From an uncultured Mucilaginibacter sp. (GTDB taxonomy: Bacteria; Bacteroidota; Bacteroidia; Sphingobacteriales; Sphingobacteriaceae), in NCBI GenBank assembly GCA_903864275.1, contig CAIPFE010000063.1:62001-126000 (forward strand): a stretch of 64,000 bases of DNA, read 5' to 3'. A model generated the notes under the pieces. The model did not search any database, had not been told where the DNA came from, and was given only the letters and a program-made list of their open reading frames with translations. A program made the position numbers and the translations under genes. The first letter of the stretch is position 1, and the number at the start of each line of letters is the position of its first letter. Positions 43,742 through 51,537 of this stretch are shown one piece after another.

Positions 43742-45484
43742 TTAAACATTCAGTTTTTTTCTTTGGGCTAGTATATATTCGGCTGTACGCATGGAAAGGG
43801 CAAGGATGGTCCATGTAGCGTTTTTATCGCCTTGCTGAACAAATGGGGAGGCATCAACTACAAACAAATTTTTGCAGTCATGCGCCTGGCACCATTTACT
43901 CAATGCCGATTTCTTTGGGTCATCGCCCATCCGTACTGTTCCCACCTCGTGTATGATACGGCCCGGGGCCTCCAAACCGTAATTGGTTTCAGGGCCTTCG
44001 GCCGGGCCGTAGATCGCGCCCATTTCATGCATGATGGACTGGAAAGTCTCCTGCATGTGTTTGGCCTGGTTTATCTCGTCATTACTCCATTTATAGTGGA
44101 AACGCAATACCGGGATGCCGAATTTATCGACCACATCAGGGTCAATCTCGCAATAATTATCGGCCCTTGCTATTGCCATACCACGACCGGCCATGCCAAA
44201 GTCGGTGCCATAAAAACGCCTGAAATCATCTTTTAGCCCGGCGCCATAACCGCCCGCCTCTTTTGGTTTGCCGTCGCGGCCCGGAACCGAGCCATTTGTA
44301 TCCTGCATTCCAAAACCAAAACCATACTCGGGCATCCCGAGGCCTCCTCCAAATTCAATATGATATCCCCTCGGAAAATCCAGCTTCCTGTTGTCTTTAA
44401 GCCAGGGCGCGTAAATATGGATACTGCCAGTGCCGTCCTCGTTATAACGTTTACGGTCCATCAACTGCGGCAGCCAACCACCGGCGCTTGAGCCGGTTGA
44501 ATCATGCAGGTATTTGCCCACTACGCCGCTGCTATTGGCCAGGCCTCCCGGATGATTTGCCGATTTTGAATTAAGCAGCAGCCTTGCCGTCTCCCCGGCG
44601 CTTGCACCAAGGATAACCGTCCCGGCTTTTACCTGGTATTCCTGCATGTCATCCTTGTTAATGTACGATACGCCGGTAGCCAAACCGTTGGCATCGGTAA
44701 GCACTTCGCGCACCATCGCGTTGGTAATTACTTTCAGGTTACCGGTTTTCATGGCCGGAATAACAAGGCAAGAAGAGGAAGAAAAATCGCCGTAGATCTT
44801 GCAACTGCGCCCGCATTGGCCGCAAAAGAAACATGCGCCGCGGTCTTTATTGCCCGGCAAGGCTTCGGTTAGTACCGAGCCACGACCCGCAATAACTTTC
44901 ACACCCGCTTTAGCGGCGCCTTTTTTTATAAACAACTCGTTTAGACGGGGTTTTGGCGGCGGAAGAAATATGCCATCGGGTTCGTTGGGTAAATTCTCAA
45001 CCGTGCCGTAAACGCCTATCAAGCGGTCCACCTTATCGTAAAAAGGTTTTACATCGTCATAAGTTATTGGCCAGTCGTCGGTTATGCCGTCGATATGATG
45101 GCCCCTGAAATCATCGGGCCCCATGCGCAGGGATATCCGGCCCCAATGGTTGGTGCGCCCGCCCAGCATCCGCGACCGGAACCAGTAAAATTCGGTTTTG
45201 TCTTTGGTAGTATAAGGCTCGCCTTCCAGGTCCCATCCGCCGAAAGCGCCGTCAAAATCGCCAAAGTTCCGGGTGTTGGTGCTTGAACCCCGGCGAGGCG
45301 ACTCGTACGACCATTTTAGCTGTGACGAGTTTTTTGCCGGATCGAAAAACGGCCCGGCCTCTAACATTAATACTTTTAAACCGGCATTGGCCAAAACGTA
45401 GCCTGCCATGCCGCCGCCCGCACCCGATCCGACAACGATTGCATCGTAAACGGTTGGAGATTTTTTAATTTGTAAATCGCTCAT
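43742..45484 (-). CDS. GMC-family FAD oxidoreductase
   Basis: 580 residues, no classical signal peptide of its own; it may be exported with the Tat partner. FAD-binding GSGAGGGMAGYVLANAGLKV near the start (about 17-36) and the GMC C-terminal GGLGMPEYGF...NATWTILALSMRTAEYI region. A cysteine cluster C218-x2-C221-x2-C224-x3-C228 (CFFCGQCGRSC) looks like an iron-sulfur or disulfide knot typical of the Bacteroidota branch. Likely role: C3 or C2 oxidation of sugars, together with subunit 3 and the DUF1080 hydrolase encoded upstream. Confidence 0.9.
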   Translation of the reverse strand: MSDLQIKKSPTVYDAIVVGSGAGGGMAGYVLANAGLKVLMLEAGPFFDPAKNSSQLKWSYESPRRGSSTNTRNFGDFDGAFGGWDLEGEPYTTKDKTEFYWFRSRMLGGRTNHWGRISLRMGPDDFRGHHIDGITDDWPITYDDVKPFYDKVDRLIGVYGTVENLPNEPDGIFLPPPKPRLNELFIKKGAAKAGVKVIAGRGSVLTEALPGNKDRGACFFCGQCGRSCKIYGDFSSSSCLVIPAMKTGNLKVITNAMVREVLTDANGLATGVSYINKDDMQEYQVKAGTVILGASAGETARLLLNSKSANHPGGLANSSGVVGKYLHDSTGSSAGGWLPQLMDRKRYNEDGTGSIHIYAPWLKDNRKLDFPRGYHIEFGGGLGMPEYGFGFGMQDTNGSVPGRDGKPKEAGGYGAGLKDDFRRFYGTDFGMAGRGMAIARADNYCEIDPDVVDKFGIPVLRFHYKWSNDEINQAKHMQETFQSIMHEMGAIYGPAEGPETNYGLEAPGRIIHEVGTVRMGDDPKKSALSKWCQAHDCKNLFVVDASPFVQQGDKNATWTILALSMRTAEYILAQRKKLNV

Positions 45485-45492
45485 GTTTAAGT

Positions 45493-45563
45493 CGAAAGTC
45501 TGAAGTCGAAAGTCTGAAGTCAGATAATCCTTTTTACTTAGGACTTTCGACTTCAGACTTTCG
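45493..45563. repeat. Inverted repeat, AGTCTGAAGTC family (copy 2)
   Basis: A perfect 22-bp stem: 45493-45514 is the exact reverse complement of 45542-45563 (core agtctgaagtcgaaagtc). It occupies almost the whole gap between the DUF1080 stop (45570) and the GMC start (45484), so it sits inside a probable operon and could tune expression of the downstream oxidoreductase. Confidence 0.85.
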
Positions 45564-45569
45564 GGTTGA

Positions 45570-46226
45570 TTAAAGTTCTTTTATTTTTATATCACGGAAA
45601 GCTACTACTGCGCCATGGTCCTGGAGTGCAATGTGGCCTTTAGGATAGGCGGCGAAACCTTTCCATGTTTTGAATTTACTTTTATCCAGCATTTCCTTCC
45701 AATCGGCGCTGCCTATCTGGGTTTCAATTACCTTTTCGCCATTAAGCCAAAAGGTAAGATGACCGTTTAATTTGCGTATGGTTACTTTGTTCCACTCGCC
45801 GGCAGGTTTTGCTTGATGCGCGGGCGCCCGCATATCGTATAAGGCGCCGGCACGGTGGGTAGGCTGTGTCCTGTCTTCGGCTTTTGCATCATCCAATACC
45901 TGCATTTCGATACCGGTAAGATAAGTTTGATCAAATGATGGATCTTCATGCACCCCGAAAATGATACCGCTGTTACCGCCTTCGGCTATTTTCCACTCTA
46001 ACGACAATTCATAATTTTCATATTCCTTATTGGTAATAAGGTCGCCCTGCCCGGGTGCTTTGGGGTCAAGTTGTAAAGCGCCGTTAACAACGCTCCATGC
46101 GCCGGGACCTGTTTTTAAATAGCTGTGCCAGCCACTGGTAGTTTTACCATCAAAAAGGCTGGTTTGCGCCATCACTGTACAATTTACAGCAGTAAAAGCG
46201 AGAATACTTAGCAGGAGTTTTTTCAT
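45570..46226 (-). CDS. DUF1080 exported hydrolase (3-keto-disaccharide hydrolase family)
   Basis: 218 residues with signal peptide (LLLSILAFTAVNCTVMAQ). The single jelly-roll domain has TSLFDGKTTSGWHSYLKTG, YELSLEWKIAEGGNSGIIFG, AGALYDMRAPAHQAKPAGEW and NGEKVIETQIGSADW, the canonical DUF1080 order. Recent work assigns DUF1080 proteins to hydrolysis or elimination of 3-keto-glycosides. Directly upstream of a GMC/subunit-3 dehydrogenase, this fits an oxidise-then-cleave route for glycosides. Confidence 0.88.
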   Translation of the reverse strand: MKKLLLSILAFTAVNCTVMAQTSLFDGKTTSGWHSYLKTGPGAWSVVNGALQLDPKAPGQGDLITNKEYENYELSLEWKIAEGGNSGIIFGVHEDPSFDQTYLTGIEMQVLDDAKAEDRTQPTHRAGALYDMRAPAHQAKPAGEWNKVTIRKLNGHLTFWLNGEKVIETQIGSADWKEMLDKSKFKTWKGFAAYPKGHIALQDHGAVVAFRDIKIKEL

Positions 46227-46446
46227 TTCAGTAATTTGTTTTTAAGTGGTAATGAAGCTACCATGTGCGATTTATGTTTTTTGATGCACTTGGTGATTTC
46301 ATTTTAATAATTTTTTCAAGGATGTAAGCAGCAATTGCCACGGATAATATAATGGTTAGTAAAAATAGTATTATTTTCTGTTTGATTAAAAACTGCGCTC
46401 AATATATTAAAACTGTTACGTTATTAGCCTCTTGCCATTAAAATAA

Positions 46447-46480
46447 AAAAGGGGCAACGCGCCTGCATCTCCCCTTTTAT
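46447..46480 (-). terminator. Intrinsic terminator (minus strand)
   Basis: On the minus strand, aaaagggg ... ccccttttttattt forms an 8-bp stem with a T run, 32 bases after the end of the small zinc-ribbon gene. It supports real transcription of that gene. Confidence 0.65.
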
Positions 46481-46511
46481 GTCTTAATCTTTATAATTTT
46501 TTTATCGAACA

Positions 46512-46754
46512 TCATACATGATGATATTTTTTTAGCCCCCTATCGGTAATTAGTAAGTAGTGGTCCTTTAAACATTTTGCACAGAAATATCGCCTTACCG
46601 GGAGAAAAAATAACACGTTGCGCCCAAACCAATTTCTTCGCTTTTCATAATGAAAAAGAGAAGAGCATTTACCGCATTTAAGATATTTTTTGGTCAAGGT
46701 TAAAATAGTTAGTGTGCGAAAGTAGGAGATATTTAGAGAAAACCAAATAAACAA
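46512..46754 (-). CDS. Small zinc-ribbon-like protein
   Basis: 80 residues. KYLKCGKCSSLFHYEKRR and FCAKCLKDHYLLI provide two Cys-x2-Cys pairs 32 residues apart, as expected for a zinc ribbon. The middle is basic. The N-terminal 22 residues before TKKYLKC are hydrophobic and may not be translated if an alternative start is used. Unknown function. A competing overlapping frame at 46678-46863 has no domain features. A plausible terminator follows. Confidence 0.5.
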   Translation of the reverse strand: MFIWFSLNISYFRTLTILTLTKKYLKCGKCSSLFHYEKRRNWFGRNVLFFLPVRRYFCAKCLKDHYLLITDRGLKKYHHV

Positions 46755-46930
46755 TCGAAACTGTTACAAAACCAGCTGAAATTATCATTTTGTTTTTGTT
46801 CAAAAGCCGGTAAAACCCTTCCAAAATACAGTTAAACAAGGTTGTTTTATAACTCCCGGCCATTGGATCGCCTTAAAACATTGATTTAAATTTTCCTTCT
46901 ATTTTTAAAACAATTTGTGAAAATTTCTAT

Positions 46931-46938
46931 TATATTTG
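46931..46938 (+). promoter_or_regulatory. Candidate -7 element (TATATTTG) of the CBS gene
   Basis: TATATTTG matches TAnnTTTG and lies 34 bases before the CBS ATG. A TTTG is present at 46914-46917, but with short spacing. Weak call. Confidence 0.35.
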
Positions 46939-46972
46939 GTAAGCCAATTCACCATTTGATTCCCTAACCGTT

Positions 46973-47404
46973 ATGAATAAAGTTTCCAACATCCTTGCCC
47001 GTAAGGGGAGCAGCGTAGTCGCCATTGATGGCAGTACTACTGTTTTAGACGCCTTAAAGCTGATGTCCGACAAAAACATAGGCTCAGTGGTGATTACCGA
47101 AGACGACCAGTATGCTGGTTTGCTTACTGAGCGCGATTACGCCCGTAAAGTGATACTGCAGGGCAAATCGTCACTCGAAACCCAGGTAAGGGAGATCATG
47201 AGTACCCATTTTCCGCGGATGATCCCCGAAAACTCGGTAGAGACCTGCATGCATGTAATGAGTGAAAACAATCTGCGCTATCTCCCGGTATTTAATAAAG
47301 ACGATCAAATGTGCGGCATCATTTCTATCAGTGACGTGGTTACTGAAACCATACTGTCGCACGAAGAAACCATCGAGCAGCTGAAGAGTTATATACAATC
47401 TTGA
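46973..47404 (+). CDS. CBS-domain pair protein
   Basis: 143 residues, two CBS motifs in tandem (about 8-62, STTVLDALKLMSDKNIGSVV and YAGLLTERDYARKV; about 72-130, MSTHFPRMIPENSVETCMHV and CGIISISDVVTE). Such stand-alone Bateman modules bind adenine nucleotides and modulate partner proteins. No partner is evident nearby. The stop is followed 5 bases later by a TTCGGATTT-family repeat. Confidence 0.9.
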   Translation: MNKVSNILARKGSSVVAIDGSTTVLDALKLMSDKNIGSVVITEDDQYAGLLTERDYARKVILQGKSSLETQVREIMSTHFPRMIPENSVETCMHVMSENNLRYLPVFNKDDQMCGIISISDVVTETILSHEETIEQLKSYIQS

Positions 47405-47844
47405 TACCGGATTTTCGATTTCGGAATGTTTTGAATGCGGAAGTCGGAATGCTGAATGAGGAATGAAGTGGATTTCGGATTTGATATTAAACCATTTAAA
47501 CGGCAATTGTATTTTTATGTATGATCATTTCATTATGATCGAAATTCCTTGAACCTGTTCGCCGAAGCCGACCATCTATGCGTGTTCGCTTTTCTCTTTT
47601 CTAAACTAAACAATCGCATCCCTCCAAAATCTCCATAATAGAAACCGCAAACAAATTCATCTGTTGAACTGTAGTATTTGTCTACCCGGTTGCCGCTAAA
47701 GCAGACGAATCGATGGCATGCCGGATGATTATCGTTAAAAAAGGCAAGAAAAAACCCCCTGTCTTCGCGGCGCCAGGTAAATAAAAGGTCCGTATTGTAA
47801 AAATGGGTATATCGAACAAATCGAAACGTATATAAACGAAGTCT
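47405..47844. other. Intergenic gap, repeat-containing, no gene seen
   Basis: It begins with a TTCGGATTT-family repeat (47409-47488). The remaining about 350 bases hold only short frames on either strand without domain or start-site support. Confidence 0.5.
47409..47488. repeat. Inverted repeat, TTCGGATTT family (copy 2)
   Basis: It starts with the 19-mer ggattttcgatttcggaat shared with 29020-29095. The right arm (gtggatttcggatttgat) is only partly complementary, and the middle consists of gaatgcggaagtcggaatgc-type words. Confidence 0.55.
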
Positions 47845-48198
47845 ATGGCGCCTTTATATTTCACTTTGAGCAACCATTTAAAGCTGATGGTGATACCGGA
47901 TACAGAGGCGCACCTAGACGGGCATGCCATTATTACCCATACCTATAGCGTTTTCCTGGATAATGGCGGCGGTAATCCGTTGTTTGCACGCAGCAAGGAA
48001 AGTACACTGCACCTGGAAACTATTAAAGACCCGAATTACTATGGTTTCATCACTTTTGAAATACCGGGCTGGTTATTTGTTTACACGTCCGACGGACAAA
48101 AGGAATTGGGTGCTGACGAAGCTACTGAATTGATTGACCATCTGAGCAATATAAGGGATAACCCCACGCTTTGGAATAACTTGAATGCCGATGGGTGA
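47845..48198 (+). CDS. Hypothetical protein
   Basis: 117 residues, cytoplasmic, unrecognised. Strand-rich start (MAPLYFTLSNHLKLMVIPDT), an acidic LDGHAIITHTYSVFLDNGGG stretch and an AEATELIDHLSNIRDNPTLW-like helix at the end. It converges with the YciE gene; a hairpin repeat occupies the shared 3' space. Confidence 0.6.
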   Translation: MAPLYFTLSNHLKLMVIPDTEAHLDGHAIITHTYSVFLDNGGGNPLFARSKESTLHLETIKDPNYYGFITFEIPGWLFVYTSDGQKELGADEATELIDHLSNIRDNPTLWNNLNADG

Positions 48199-48213
48199 AT
48201 TATTGTTAAGTTA

Positions 48214-48287
48214 TTAGTCCGGAGTCGGAAGTCCGAAGTCGAATTTCGTTTCCTTCTTAATTAGAACTTTCGGCTTAAGACTAAGCG
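48214..48287. repeat. Inverted repeat, AGTCTnAAGTC family (copy 3)
   Basis: ttagtccggagtcggaagtc (from 48214) pairs imperfectly with aactttcggcttaagactaa (ending 48284). It lies exactly between two converging stop codons (48198 and 48289). Confidence 0.6.
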
Positions 48288-48288
48288 C

Positions 48289-48780
48289 TCAGTTCATCAT
48301 GGCCAACAGGCCGCATACTTGTTCTTCCTGTAGTGTAGCATTCAGCAGTTCAGCTGTCTCAGAATAACCTAGTAGCTGTGCAACTGTCTGCATGGTCTCG
48401 TAATTGGCAATTTTGTAATGTTCCGCCTCTTGCACAGCAGATAATAATGCTATATCGCGTCCGGTACCTTCTTCCATCTCGTCCATTAATGTCTCCGCCT
48501 CCTTTATTATTCGGTCCATTGGTCCGCATTTAGTCGCCTTTGTTGCTTCACCCATATATAAAAAAGCCAGCCGAAGGCGATCAGCGTGGTTTTCGGTTTG
48601 TTCCAAATAAGGCAGAATTGCATTTTTCAGATCGTCAGAAGCAGCGCCGGGAGCCATGTTCGACAAGCTGGTGGCAAGCCTCAATTCAGACCAGTACATA
48701 TTTTTTAAGCCGCCAATGAATAGGCCGTTCAACGTTTCTCCGGCCTGTCCTGTACTTCCCTGGTTTGTTAAAATTGCCAT
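48289..48780 (-). CDS. YciE/DUF892 ferritin-like protein
   Basis: 163 residues. A four-helix ferritin-like bundle with the DUF892 start LNGLFIGGLKNMYWSELRLA and acidic/His metal positions in LPYLEQTENHADRLRLAF and LLSAVQEAEHYKIANYETMQ. YciE-type proteins are stress- and stationary-phase-induced di-iron-type proteins whose reaction is unsettled. Monocistronic. Confidence 0.88.
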   Translation of the reverse strand: MAILTNQGSTGQAGETLNGLFIGGLKNMYWSELRLATSLSNMAPGAASDDLKNAILPYLEQTENHADRLRLAFLYMGEATKATKCGPMDRIIKEAETLMDEMEEGTGRDIALLSAVQEAEHYKIANYETMQTVAQLLGYSETAELLNATLQEEQVCGLLAMMN

Positions 48781-49128
48781 TGTAATATTTTTTTATTGAA
48801 TAATTTACCTGCCACATCTAATTCAAAAATCAATCCAACTTGCTTTAAACGTATAAATTTCTCATAGAACTATAAGCAAGTGCATCGAATAGGATAAAAT
48901 GTTGTATCAAATTTTGGTCATGAGAAGTCGATTTATATGGGTTGCCGCCGTCTGATTTGATGACTGTTTTTACGGGACGCTTTTATAATTAGTTACGGCG
49001 CTGTGTTGAAAATCAACCACCAACTATATTAATTGGGCGTAGTTTCTGATAGTTCCCCCCCTGATATTGACAACATTCTGCATAACACAACAATTTTTCC
49101 TACCTTGCATCTTTCACTATAAAAGAAT
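48781..49128. other. Divergent intergenic region, no gene seen
   Basis: 348 bases between the divergent YciE and helicase genes. It must contain both promoters; no convincing consensus pair or RNA element was found. A TAA in the helicase frame at 49120-49122 fixes the upstream limit of that gene. Confidence 0.5.
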
Positions 49129-50334
49129 TTGACTTTCCAGGATTTTAACTTCAACGGGCATTTATTAGAAGGCATCTTAAGCATGGGGTACACCATCCCA
49201 ACCCCGATACAGGAGATGGCCATCCCGATCATATTAAAGGGGCAGGATATTATCGCCTGCGCCCAAACCGGGACCGGGAAAACTGGGGCTTACCTGTTGC
49301 CGGTATTGGACCATATCAGCAAAACCAATAAGCACCAGATCAGTACGCTGGTCCTTGCGCCAACGCGCGAGCTGGCCCAGCAGATTGACCAGCAGGTGGA
49401 GGGCCTGGCGTATTTTACGGGCATCAGTTCCATTGCTGTATTTGGCGGCGGCGACGGCATTGCTTATGAACAGCAGCGCCGGGGTATCCAAAATAACGTA
49501 AACATTATTATTGCGACACCGGGCAGGCTTATAGCGCATCTTACTTCGGGCGTATTAAAACTTAACCATTTAACGCATTTGGTTTTGGATGAGGCCGACC
49601 GCATGCTCGACATGGGTTTTCAGGACGATATCATGAAAATTATCAGCTACCTGCCAAAACAAAGGCAAACGCTATTGTTTTCGGCAACCATGCCGGGTAG
49701 GATCCGTTCGCTCGCCAAGTCAGTTTTAAATAACCCGGCCTCTGTGAACATTGCCGTATCGCAGCCTGCAGTGGGTATCGATCAGCAGATCTACCGCGTG
49801 CACGACCAGCAGAAAACGCCCCTGCTGCAGATGCTGTTGAAAAATGGCTCGTACGCCAGCATCCTTATCTTTTGCTCGAGAAAAGAAATCGTAAAATCAT
49901 TGGCGCGGGAATTAAAAGCCGCCCGCATGCAGGTTAGCGCGTTCCACTCCGACCTGGAGCAACGCGAACGTGAAGAGATATTGCTCGCCTTTAAAAACAA
50001 ACAATTACCGGTGATCATCGGCACCGATGCCCTTTCGCGCGGCATTGATGTGGAAGGGATTGACCTTGTAGTAAATTATGATGTGCCCGGCGATCCCGAA
50101 GACTATATCCACCGCATCGGCCGCACCGCCCGCGCAGAAACTACCGGCACTGCCATTACCTTTGTAAATCATCGTGATGAGCGGAAATTAAAAAGCATTG
50201 AGCAGTTAATTGATAAACCAATCCGGCTGATCGATGTACCTGATGAACTGGCAGGCATACAACAGGTTAAGCACGAACACACTGCCAATAAAAGGCCGCA
50301 AAGACGGCAGTGGGGAAATAAAAGTCGTAAGTAG
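49129..50334 (+). CDS. DEAD-box RNA helicase, TTG start
   Basis: 401 residues. The start is TTG at 49129: an in-frame stop lies two codons upstream, and the residues right after it (FNFNGHLLEG, GYTIPTPIQ) form the essential Q motif, so a later ATG would remove it. Motif I AQTGTGKT (45-52), Ia PTRELAQQ, DEAD at 154-157, SAT, then domain 2 with SRGIDVEGIDLVV and YIHRIGRTAR. The C-terminal tail is short and basic (KRPQRRQWGNKSRK). An RhlE-type helicase for RNA remodelling. The stop codon abuts a GTCTGAACC-family repeat. Confidence 0.93.
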   Translation: MTFQDFNFNGHLLEGILSMGYTIPTPIQEMAIPIILKGQDIIACAQTGTGKTGAYLLPVLDHISKTNKHQISTLVLAPTRELAQQIDQQVEGLAYFTGISSIAVFGGGDGIAYEQQRRGIQNNVNIIIATPGRLIAHLTSGVLKLNHLTHLVLDEADRMLDMGFQDDIMKIISYLPKQRQTLLFSATMPGRIRSLAKSVLNNPASVNIAVSQPAVGIDQQIYRVHDQQKTPLLQMLLKNGSYASILIFCSRKEIVKSLARELKAARMQVSAFHSDLEQREREEILLAFKNKQLPVIIGTDALSRGIDVEGIDLVVNYDVPGDPEDYIHRIGRTARAETTGTAITFVNHRDERKLKSIEQLIDKPIRLIDVPDELAGIQQVKHEHTANKRPQRRQWGNKSRK

Positions 50335-50430
50335 GTCTGAACCGGGATTTTTCACATGTTAATTGTTTTTTATAGTAGTTCAAGAGGGCGTTGCCGTTTG
50401 GCAGATTTTAGTGATTTTGGGATTTCATTA
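50335..50430. repeat. GTCTGAACC-family element (copy 3)
   Basis: gtctgaaccgggatttttca begins directly after the TAG of the helicase gene (50332-50334). The following gttcaagagggcgttgccgt matches the first copy (651-670) with few changes. The right inverted end is absent, so this copy is truncated or decayed. Confidence 0.65.
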
Positions 50431-50442
50431 AAAAAGGCCTTA

Positions 50443-50718
50443 CTATACTAACTGCTCCCTTGATGTAAATATAATTGGTTCGCCTAATTCTGCTTCTAAT
50501 TTAGCCAGCGTTTTGAGGGTTAAATTATGACTGCCTTTAAGCCATTTATTGATTTCCGACGGCTTTTTGTTCATTTTTTCAGCCAGGTCTTTTTGGGTAT
50601 AGCCTTTAGCTTTCAAAATTTGGTTGATCCTTAAAACAATGTCCGTGTATTGGCGCACGAAAATGCGCACCTCATCGGGAGTTTCATTTTGGATTCTTTG
50701 GGCTACTTTGCTTCTCAT
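50443..50718 (-). CDS. XRE-family helix-turn-helix protein (HigA/antitoxin-like)
   Basis: 91 residues. The XRE HTH is LAEKMNKKPSEINKWLKGSH, preceded by ILKAKGYTQKD and followed by NLTLKTLAKLEAELG. The N-terminal helix (DEVRIFVRQYTDIVLRINQI) matches antitoxin-like XRE proteins of Bacteroidota. No RelE/HigB-type toxin is encoded on either side, so it may be an orphan antitoxin or an ordinary regulator. Confidence 0.8.
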   Translation of the reverse strand: MRSKVAQRIQNETPDEVRIFVRQYTDIVLRINQILKAKGYTQKDLAEKMNKKPSEINKWLKGSHNLTLKTLAKLEAELGEPIIFTSREQLV

Positions 50719-50781
50719 TGTAGTAATATATTTCTTGTTGAGGGATTTAGAAAAAACAAATTTAATTTGAGTATCGATAGG

Positions 50782-51198
50782 TTAGTTTTTAAATCCGCAA
50801 TGGGAACATTGATACCAAGTATTGAGGGGAAACATAAGTATCCAGGGAATTAATATTGAAATCAATACTAAAAACCCTTTAAAAATTCTTTTTCCTGCAG
50901 TTTCATTTTTCCAGTAATGATCAAACTTTTCATAATTGCCTTTTGGCAAAACATAATTTAAATAATTTATTACTCCAATTGGTAAGATACAGATAGCAAC
51001 AATTACGGGGCCAATTAATTTCGAGCTATGTAGTTGCTGTGAAGTAAAAAAGAACTTTTCAAAGAAAATAGCGGTTTCAACTAGAAGAATTCCTTCTGTC
51101 ATTGTTATTATAGTTGTACCATAAACTCCCTGACCTTTATCGTATTTATAATAAAGTTTACATATTCTATAATAGACATAATCGAAATAAAAATTCAT
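50782..51198 (-). CDS. Hypothetical membrane protein
   Basis: 138 residues, three hydrophobic segments (TIITMTEGILLVETAIFFEK; LIGPVIVAICILPIGVINYL; FLVLISILIPWILMFPLN). It ends in YQCSHCGFKN, a Cys-x2-Cys that could bind zinc. AT-rich DNA compared with neighbouring genes hints at recent acquisition. It is 63 bp upstream of the XRE gene on the same strand and might be co-transcribed. No family recognised. Confidence 0.6.
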   Translation of the reverse strand: MNFYFDYVYYRICKLYYKYDKGQGVYGTTIITMTEGILLVETAIFFEKFFFTSQQLHSSKLIGPVIVAICILPIGVINYLNYVLPKGNYEKFDHYWKNETAGKRIFKGFLVLISILIPWILMFPLNTWYQCSHCGFKN

Positions 51199-51296
51199 AA
51201 ATTAAAGCTATGACTTTATGATGAAATTAGAGAGGCTAATATGTTTTTAATTCCATCACGGCATTTTCCCAAACGGGCGATATTTAGAAATTATTA

Positions 51297-51344
51297 TGCC
51301 AACAAAATCATTGGCACAATAACTTACCAATAAATTTATTGGCA
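51297..51344. promoter_or_regulatory. Paired operator-like palindromes TGCCAA...TTGGCA
   Basis: First site TGCCAACAAAATCATTGGCA (51297-51316); second site TACCAATAAATTTATTGGCA (51325-51344), which contains the perfect palindrome ccaataaatttattgg. Centres are 28 bp apart, close to three helical turns. The half-sites agree, as for a dimeric repressor binding side by side. No regulator gene is adjacent except the XRE protein. Confidence 0.5.
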
Positions 51345-51463
51345 AAAAACAAAAGACAGTTTCTTCCACTATCCTACCCAGTCAAACCAAAAGACCACCA
51401 CAAACACGCTAAAATATTGCTATAACCTGCTAAAAATCATTCATTATAAACACTAAATCTGTG

Positions 51464-51471
51464 TACTTTTG
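51464..51471 (+). promoter_or_regulatory. Candidate -7 element (TACTTTTG) for GH127
   Basis: Matches TAnnTTTG; no convincing -33 TTTG at the expected distance. The perfect palindrome tgataagcttatca follows 20 bases later. Confidence 0.3.
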
Positions 51472-51491
51472 AAATGCTGTAAGTTTGTAAT

Positions 51492-51505
51492 TGATAAGCT
51501 TATCA
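51492..51505. promoter_or_regulatory. Perfect 14-bp palindrome TGATAAGCTTATCA
   Basis: It lies 32 bases before the GH127 ATG, in the expected leader, where a bound repressor could block transcription. No assigned regulator. Confidence 0.45.
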
Positions 51506-51537
51506 CCGATCATAACGTTAACTATTAATTAGTAGAT

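Larger units (their letters stand above)
51199..51537. other. Divergent regulatory region upstream of GH127
   Basis: 339 bases with no gene but several palindromes (51297-51344 and 51492-51505) and a candidate -7 element TACTTTTG at 51464-51471. Confidence 0.55.

Noticed and set aside
46678..46863. 61-residue minus-strand ORF
   Set aside because: It overlaps the zinc-ribbon gene in another frame and shows no start-site or domain support.
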